The translations under genes were made by a program, and so were the position numbers. From Glandiceps talaboti (lineage: Eukaryota > Hemichordata > Enteropneusta > Spengelidae), in the NCBI RefSeq assembly GCF_964340395.1, contig NC_135557.1:16052867-16116866 (forward strand): DNA of 64,000 nucleotides. Reading direction: 5' to 3'. The notes under the pieces were generated by a model. That model saw only the letters and a list, made by a program, of their open reading frames with translations. It was not told where the DNA came from and did no database searches. Positions 56,691-64,000 of this stretch are shown here, piece after piece (position 1 is the first letter of the stretch; each line of letters opens with the position of its first letter).

Positions 56691-59600
56691 AAATGAGGTT
56701 TAGTGAGCAACCATTACCATGCCCTTAGCAAGAGCCTAATGCCAGTATATTTTGCAAAAAAATGTCATCTGGTAAGTGAGTGAACATTCAGAAATGAATG
56801 TAAATATCCTTAGCAGCCATTAGCATGCCCATAGCAACAACCAAACAATCGTGTATATCACAAAGATAACAACGCTGGTTCTTAGACAAAATATACCAAA
56901 CATTAAAAAGATGTATGCATATATGCCTGGCGACAAGACCACATCCAAAGCTTTGGAGTTGCTTTCATTCTGGTGTCACTATTACACACGATTGCAGGGT
57001 GATGTCGAAATTTCAAGTTACATGTTACTTGAAAATATCTCAAACATGTGCGAAAACATAGCCCCTTTCGTATATGGTCAATGGTGAAATTGGGTGTGAC
57101 CAGTGCTTTTAATTACTGTAGTAGTTGAGCAAGTTATGAGAAGCTCGCCTGTTTGCATTGCCAGGTCACATCATTTGTCAAAGGAGGTCACCTTCGACTC
57201 CGTGTCGGATCACCCGCTTTCTACTGAAACTTTTGAACAGACCTTGTCTATTTCTAACTATAGCCATTTACAAGTACACAATAATCCATCTATTTTGCAA
57301 ATTTTGGGCGAAACAACAAATGCGCGAATAACCGGGCCGAAATTTACGACCCCAGCTCAGCGGGGTCAAGTATTCTTCACGAAATCGTCCAAAAAATCAC
57401 AGTACGCGTATCAATAATTCTGAAATCGATTCTCCAAGCACAGAGGGAGAAATATCAGTCGAGATTTTTGCTTTTAAAGTATCCAAAATCATGAATTGTT
57501 GTGAAAGTTACGACGAGTTGAAAATGACCAAAAATACGGGTGGTGAGCTCTGCGCCAGCCACCATTGTAAACGTACACACGATCGAAGTGTACACAATGG
57601 CGGCTCACTGCGTAGTGAGCTTTCACAGTTGTTTTTACCCAAGCTCTGCACCCCTTCCCGCCTCCTCTTGGCGAGGCCCGTGGAAAGGCCCAGTTTTACG
57701 TGTACAAGTGTTCGAAGAGCTGTGGTTTTTAAAGTCTCTAAAGTACTTGAATTATATACTAAGTGACATAAAAGGTACTTACTTGTATTTTAGATCTACA
57801 CGGACGTGATGATTCCTTTCCGAATTTCAAAGTTTTCATTCACCCCTTTGTGTCAATTACAGCCATGGCCAGCTTTTGTTTACATCCTTCGATGAACACA
57901 CTATAACGATATGAGATGGATCAGTGCTGTCAGCATTGTCTTATCCTTCCATCTACACTATATAAGTATTGGTACGTGGTTGATATGTGAGCTGATCTCT
58001 GCAAAGCGCAGTCCACTCCAATCGAAATAATGTTCGTTTATTTGTTTGATGTTGACGCGACAATTTTCATCAGCGCGTGATACAATTATTTCCAGAAAAT
58101 GGGTGACAACGGTCTTTATTCATCCAATGGGCATCCTCAGCAGTACAAGTGTCAGAAAACAATATCTAAACAGTCATCGTTGACCAACAGCTCGACTAAA
58201 CTCACGACTTTGCTTGGCACTGAATGTATTTGTTTGCGGTGTTGATTGATAGCAATACCAAAGTTAATCATTTCCTATCAGAGATTGCTCTGTTTATATT
58301 AAGGCTAGGCGGTGATCAGAATGTTTATGGGGCGGGGGAGGTCTCTGGAGGAATTTTGGAGTGGCGTAAAATATTGGAGGATGAAAGGTGCTTCTGTAAG
58401 TGATATCCTTTTGTTGAACCATGCGAATGTTTATCAGTAATTATGAATACTTATTCACAGAAATTAAACGTATTTCATAAATTTAAAATATAACTGCTAG
58501 AAATTAAAAGAATTCACAAGGCACTTAATGTGCCACACAAACCAAATAGTTACCGTGTCTGTTACAAATTACAATACTTTATGATTGTTAAAAATACATA
58601 TACGATTACTACATATTAGTTTAATATCACGTTTCTCATTTCCATTTCATTACACAGTAAATGAGATCCTAATACATTAGCCGGTAATTTACCTCTGATA
58701 ACAACCATGTCAACCATTTCTCAATCCAAGCAAAGTAGTAACTGTTCGTCGGATCTTTATGCGATTTCAACAAAATTTGCAACAAACATCACATATTATT
58801 TTCATTGTATGTGTTTCACTTTAAGTGACCTCGTGATAGACTTTATTAAAGTATCTACACAATGTTATTAATGGCAAACATTCCTGTGACACATTGATCT
58901 GTGATCTCGACATTCACGTTCAAAGTCAAATAGGCATACGTTTTTGTAAAGCTTCACATTTTGCCCACTGACTATGAAAACTAAATAGATAGGCCATTTA
59001 AAGTATTTATTTATGTTGTCTATAATGAGCTTTACAATCATTGAATGGTTGAGAGTGAGAAGTTGACGTATATTTTCAAGGCAAAAAATCCACAACACGA
59101 TAGGTTTTCACCTTACAGAACTATTCCTTTGGATACACCCTGGTATCCAATCTGTAAAATATGAACGGGTTTTTATTTTCTTTTATTACTTTTAAACCTA
59201 ATATAAATAATCATCAGGGATTATTAACACACTACAAGTGCTGAGCATACATCTTAGTATTTTCCTTCCGTCGAGAAGGTTATATGTTGGGGATGAAAAG
59301 TTTGTGCCAATTCAAACGAAACCCGGTGCACATTTGTATTAGGATAATGGCTAGAACTGATTAGGTTGTGGCAAACACCCCTTGAATATTAATGAACTAC
59401 TTTCATAAGTAATGGTTTCGGTTATTAGGCTATATCCTAAGAATGTACTCTTCAAATTCAATTTGGTACATACACGTGTGATACAAGGCACGTCTGTTCT
59501 GTTAGTTGCTTTAGTTTTTGATTTTTTTTGGAATATTTCTGTTTTTGCTAATTAGCTTATATATATCGCATCACGCAACATTGTAAACTGTTAAAAATCT

Positions 59601-59730
59601 TGTTACAGTTTAACCAATCCCAATTTGAATATTGACCCAACGATTCAAACGTCACACACGACGATCGTGCTAGAGAATTCAACATGTCGTCCATGTCATC
59701 TTTTCTTCGATCAAAATTGAAAAAAAACCT
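56691..59730. other. No recognisable gene
   Basis: The stretch 57330-57740 is richer in GC and CpG than its surroundings, with ACAATGGCGGCTCACTGCG at 57595. On the minus strand a donor-like GTAAGT lies near 57783 and a TATATAG near 57960. This could be a promoter and 5' exon of gene C or of another gene, but nothing here proves it. The piece 59280-59480 belongs to a dispersed repeat also seen at 50660-50960. Confidence 0.35.
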
Positions 59731-59737
59731 ATAAATT

Positions 59738-60446
59738 GTGGATAATGAGAAGCATGTTTGCTACCAGAACACAGGGCACCATTGCAGGTATGTGTTAAAG
59801 AGTCCCGAAATTGACAAAGTCAGCGTAAAAGTGCTCAACGTTCACTTTGTCAAAAACGGCAAAGTGAGCGTCCAATTAACTTTGGTGGAAGTGCGCAACG
59901 CTAACTTTATCAAAAATGGCAAAGTGAGCGTTAAACTGAAATGTGAAAGACTATTAACTACGTCATAGACAAGAAGAGACGAGTAAGAAACTACACTCAC
60001 TATTGGAGTTTATTTGTAGATCTAAATACAAGCACAGTGATATTCATGTGATTTTGTAACATCGCCTATTTTGCCCTTGTGAAAACATATAAAACCACAC
60101 TGTGACAGCAGTGTTGTTACATACGGTAACTGCATGGTTGCCGACATTAGTGCTGAATCAAAGCTTTAATATTGCCTGATCTTTCATACCAATGTCCAAG
60201 CAACGGATCGGATGACAAGTTGATATCAGTCCGAAAACAGTCTGTCAGAAAACTGCAAAACTTCGTGTGGTTGTCTTTTCTGGGCTGTGGTCTTTCACAT
60301 TTCAGTTTGACGCTCACTTTGCCATTTTCGACATTGTGAGCGTTGAGCACATTTACGCTGTCAATTTCGGGACCCTTACATACCTCACCATTGCCATTAT
60401 CTTGACAATGCAAATAAGAAAAGTTGTTACGCTGGACTCTGTACAC
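59738..60446. repeat. Inverted repeat with reading frames in both arms
   Basis: The plus-strand segment 59795-59960 and the minus-strand segment 60378-60287 share TCCCGAAATTGACA, CTCAACG-C-CA, and GGCAAAGTGAGCGT followed by AAACTGAAATGTGAAAGAC. The left arm holds an extra tandem copy of the inner unit of about 55 bases. Both arms read with the segment NGKVSVKLKCER, in frames 59738-59968 (+) and 60147-60446 (-). This may be a palindromic element or an inverted duplication of a small exon. Confidence 0.6.
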
Positions 60447-60921
60447 AGTGCTTGAATTTGATCAATGCTTCCAAGAGTTCTGATATTGATTGAGTTCTTA
60501 CTCGACCTTTCAAAGTATTCGGGTTGCTTGTGCTAAAAGGTATGTATATCGATTCTATATAGTGATGAGTTTCAGTCCAGATTTGATATATAGATTTCGT
60601 GAAACTCAACGAACTTGAGAGCCCCGAGTGTTACATACAATGTAAGGCTTTTACTGTAAACTAGTTGTATAGAACTAAAGTATATACCTGTATCATGCTC
60701 ACCATAAAGTATGTAAATTGTCCAATGTGAACTATCGATCTTACGAGGGTTTATTATTTGCCGTGGAAACGAATGTGTATCCCAGGTGTGTATTAGGGGA
60801 TCGCGAAAACCGAGTAAAGTTGAATGTGGTGAGCTTTCCTGTACTCAGTAACTGAGAATAGTTAGAAAACATTTGGACAATATTTTCGACAACTAACTAA
60901 CAGATATAGGGCCTTTATTTA

Positions 60922-61063
60922 AGCAATAACCCCCGCCGAAGGCGGGTATACACGAGATTTTGGTACAATTCGCGACATATAGCACGAGCCGAATGGCGAG
61001 TGCTATATGGAGCGAATTGTACCAAATTCGAGTGTATACCCGCCTTCGGCGGGAGTTATTGCT
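60922..61063. mobile_element. Near-perfect palindrome, arms 64 bp (MITE-like)
   Basis: The left arm 60922-60985 and right arm 61000-61063 are inverted copies with only a few mismatches around a 14-base loop. Each arm also holds the smaller palindrome CCCGCCGAAGGCGGG. The GC content differs from the neighbourhood. It could extrude as a cruciform. It is probably a small non-autonomous DNA element. Confidence 0.8.
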
Positions 61064-61863
61064 ATTATATTATATCAAAATGTGTGTATATTTCTTCTAA
61101 ATGTGATTCTGTGGTTATTTATATGCCCGAAAAGGCGAATTCGCACGTACAGAAAAAGATCGTCGGTAATAGATCGTCGGGAACGAGCATATTTTAATGA
61201 GTGGATACGTTCATGTAGCCCCCACACACACTGCATGAACACAACCATACACTGCATTGCAATGCATTGCATTGCATTGATAAATTACTTTATTTACATC
61301 ATATAATGCATAACGAAAACGCGTTGAAAACTAGCAACAAAGAAAAGGGGGTAAGAGGTCAAAGAAAGTAACAATTTTGTTTGGATATTTTCATAAGAAC
61401 AATACAATCTTGTACACTGCTAAAAATAGATGTCTCGGCGTTGAATCGGAGAAAGCGCGAGACAGTAAATCAGAGACGCGACGTTACACAGTCTACTTTA
61501 ATTTAATGGGTAACAAATTGAACATTGACCGAACCTGAAAATGTACAGTTTCGAAATAATCCTGACGCACCTTGACTGATGGTTAAAAGTTGAATCGGTG
61601 TTGCTTGATTCAACGCGTAACGAGAGTAGGACGCTGAGACGGCTCGTTGCATTGGGAGAACTTGTACCTTATCAGTGATGTTGAAGCCACTGATCGATCG
61701 TTGCTTTCGATCGCATGGACATCAGTGGAATTATTTGGACTACTGTAACCCAAACTATTGTACAGGATACCTGACACACCTTTACTCTGGGGAAGTGTTA
61801 ACTTATTGGTATAAGAACGAACACATTCAGCTTGTATGTACTATTCATATGCTAGTTTAGGGG

Positions 61864-61990
61864 CCCATTTTACCACTGCCAGCCGTGGTAAAATGGGATT
61901 TTACCACAGTTATTATCCAATCAGTATGGCGCATAGTAGCATGATATAATATAATTGTGTATTGACACGCGTGTTCTGTGGTAAACTATC
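61864..61990 (+). repeat. Short repeats of TTTTACCAC in both orientations
   Basis: CCATTTTACCACTGCCAGCC, GTGGTAAAATGGGATTTTACCACAG and TGTGGTAAACTATCGGCAGTG form small nested inverted repeats. They may be the terminal repeats of a short transposon remnant. Confidence 0.45.
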
Positions 61991-62609
61991 GGCAGTGACG
62001 ATAATTTCCTTTTCATATTCTTGACATTTCATCTCTTTCACTCGTTATGACAGACACGGTTTTTCTGTTATTTTCAGATTCATCGCAAGACTAGAAAGCA
62101 CTGCATTCAAGTGCGGTTTGTGTAGCTTCCTACTTTCTTTTCCAAGTTTCTGGGATTTTAATGTAATTTCAGATTTAAATATAGATAATACAGTTAAACC
62201 ATAAAAAAATGACTACTCTAAACAAAATTTCATTAGTTTCAAATAATGCTAACATTTGTTTTGTATGCATGGGTAAATGTATGTTTGTATGTGCATCTCT
62301 GTAGAATTGCGTATTTTCATGTCAAAAACGAGCTACATCTGTTCACTACATACTTAGGTTGATGTCACGAAGTGCTTTCGTAATTTGGCACACCTTTTTG
62401 CCAGGGGTATATCATGTATGATAACTATAGCCACGATTTTTGCATTCCAGCAATTATTATGTGTATGACCAAAGAAACACAAGACTGCCCTTACGAAAAG
62501 CATTCAGTTCAAATCTGGTCAGCTGTTTGGATTTGTGTCTTTAACCCGGGTGGTAGAAGCAAAATGTACCAATGCCCGATGACGTAGCAGTCATTCGGAA
62601 TACCGAGAG

Positions 62610-62610
<1 letters not shown>

Positions 62611-62645
<35 letters not shown>
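62611..62645 (+). repeat. (TA)n microsatellite
   Basis: A pure dinucleotide tract. Confidence 0.93.
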
Positions 62646-62647
<2 letters not shown>

Positions 62648-62759
62648 TTACAACGACAAGCTACATCAGCAAAATTTACATAACATGGGATATATATCAC
62701 ATGTGTTATGTATGCTGTTGTAGCTTGTTGTTTTAATAAATAAATTGCATACATGATGA

Positions 62760-63420
62760 ATTATTTGCAGATATTAAGATATATCATGAGTGCACACTTC
62801 AAATTCCGTAACAGATACATACATCTACCATAGCAAAGCAGATATGTCCTCTGAAGCTTGTTGACATATTTTTAATTTTTAATGAGTAATTTGTATAATT
62901 AATGATTTTCGGTAATTACAGTATATCACACATGTCCTATTAAGTTTTCTCAACCTAGCTTTTACTTTTAATGTGTCCTTTACATAATGATTTTTCAGTA
63001 CTTGGGTTATATCTTAAGAATGCACGCTTCAAATGCAATATAATTTGGCACATGCATAAAAAATAGCACAGTCAGCCTGCTGGCATAGTTTTTAATTTAA
63101 TGAGTAATTTGCATAATTAATGATTTTTGGTAATTAAGTCGTATCTTTAGAATGCAAGCTTCAAATTTCCTATAATTTGTTACATACATCAACCATAACA
63201 ATGTGCACGTCATATGAATTTAGTCCACATGGCTTTCACTTGTATCGAGTAATTTGCATTATTGGTCATTTTTCAGTAATTAAGCTATATCTTATCAATG
63301 CATGCGCATATTTCAATCTCAGCCATATCAAAGCACACATATCCTATAAAGCCTGTTGACATAGCTCTTAGTTGTAGTGAATCATTTGATAAATCGGGCA
63401 ATTAGGCTGTAAATGCGATT
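62760..63420 (+). repeat. Diverged tandem repeat, unit about 150-180 bp
   Basis: Recurrent blocks are AATTTGCATAATTAATGATT, then CGGTAATTA-like, TATATCTTAAGAATGCA and CTTCAAAT. At least four imperfect units. Single units of the same family occur at 50720-50960 and 59390-59480. Non-coding. Confidence 0.7.
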
Positions 63421-63432
63421 GTCATTTGTAGT

Positions 63433-63466
63433 TGTTGTTGTTGTTGTTGTTGGTGTTGTTGTTGTG
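63433..63466 (+). repeat. (TTG)n microsatellite
   Basis: A trinucleotide tract with one interruption. Confidence 0.93.
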
Positions 63467-63659
63467 ATTCGCGAGAAAAGCAGACTTTCTTCGTTATTTG
63501 GTATCACATTTCTGAAGGGGAGGCTTCAAAGAACAAGTCATTGAGAATGACATAGTCCCCGCTATGATTGGGTTTTAAGGAATTATCACTACTCTGATCA
63601 CGCAACAACACTTGTGAACCTAAATCAAACAGACTTAGATATGTTGTGTGTGCTTGTTG

Positions 63660-64000
63660 GACATGGAAAATTCGCAAACAAAATGGCTGCCAGGCAGCCA
63701 TATTGGATCGTATCATGATGAAAATGGATATGCACATGTATGTCATAGAACACTGTCTTAATACCAACTTTGAATGAGATCTGTTCAAGCATGTCTGAGT
63801 TATGGCTTTGGACATAGAAAAATCGCATACAAAATGGCTGCCAGGCGGCCATATTTGATTGTATCACGATGAAAATGGATATGCACATGTATGTCATAGA
63901 ACACTGTCCTAATACCAACTTTGAATGAGATCTGTTCAAGCATGTCTGAGTTATGGCTTTAGACAGGGAACATTTGCAAACAAAATGGCTGCCAGGCGGC
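63660..64000 (+). repeat. 151-bp tandem repeat running off the window
   Basis: The block GACAT-GAAAA-TCGCA followed by ACAAAATGGCTGCCAGGC starts at 63660, 63811 and 63962, a constant period of 151 bases. Two complete units are very similar and a third is cut by the window end. Overlapping minus-strand frames 63504-63939 merely read through it. Confidence 0.88.

Noticed and set aside
63504-63939. Two overlapping minus-strand frames with shared peptides
   Set aside because: They simply read the 151-bp tandem repeat; there is no start context or domain, and the frames shift relative to the unit.

Overview
This is animal nuclear DNA. It is AT-rich, has spliced genes with GT-AG introns, and is full of simple repeats and decayed transposons. 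There are no operons, ribosome binding sites or CRISPR arrays. The domain mix (TRADD-N-like, NHL beta-propeller, secreted GT-B fold) and a non-LTR retrotransposon relic suggest an invertebrate such as a hemichordate, lancelet or mollusc. I cannot fix the species from the sequence.

The window is dominated by a tandem family of three related multi-exon genes, all on the minus strand. Reading in the direction of transcription they are gene C (49272 to 41112, 952 aa), gene B (35031 to 21297, 1702 aa) and gene A (15801 to 6989, 1225 aa). I assembled each from splice sites and reading phase. Every internal exon is a multiple of three long and every coding junction is phase 1. The shared layout is: signal peptide and GT-B (GT4-like) glycosyltransferase-like ectodomain; a TRADD-N-like domain; short acidic linker exons; one transmembrane helix; an unrecognised 85-residue juxtamembrane domain; a coiled coil; and a C-terminal six-bladed NHL propeller. 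The predicted protein is a type I membrane protein that joins a carbohydrate-type ectodomain to a cytosolic NHL propeller. I know of no described receptor with this order, and it is the best candidate here for a new system.

The paralogues differ in informative ways. Gene C has lost about 317 residues of the GT domain in frame. Gene B has two TRADD-N-like exons and a coiled coil expanded by a coding 63-bp tandem repeat. Linker exons have been gained, duplicated and lost. Relics of the family lie outside the genes: a decayed coiled-coil exon with its flanking intron at about 3838-4990, and a plus-strand TRADD-N exon relic at 17723-18005.

Layout: 1-6988 is 3' flank of gene A with the decayed copy; 6989-15801 gene A; 15802-21296 spacer with retroelement-like and TRADD-N relics; 21297-35031 gene B, whose introns hold a 2.4-kb foldback element and other repeats; 35041-41111 spacer with a LINE relic and a hairpin element; 41112-49272 gene C; 49360-56690 three tandem copies of a long repeat carrying a tRNA-like module; 56691-64000 no recognisable gene, with palindromes, an inverted repeat and tandem repeats.
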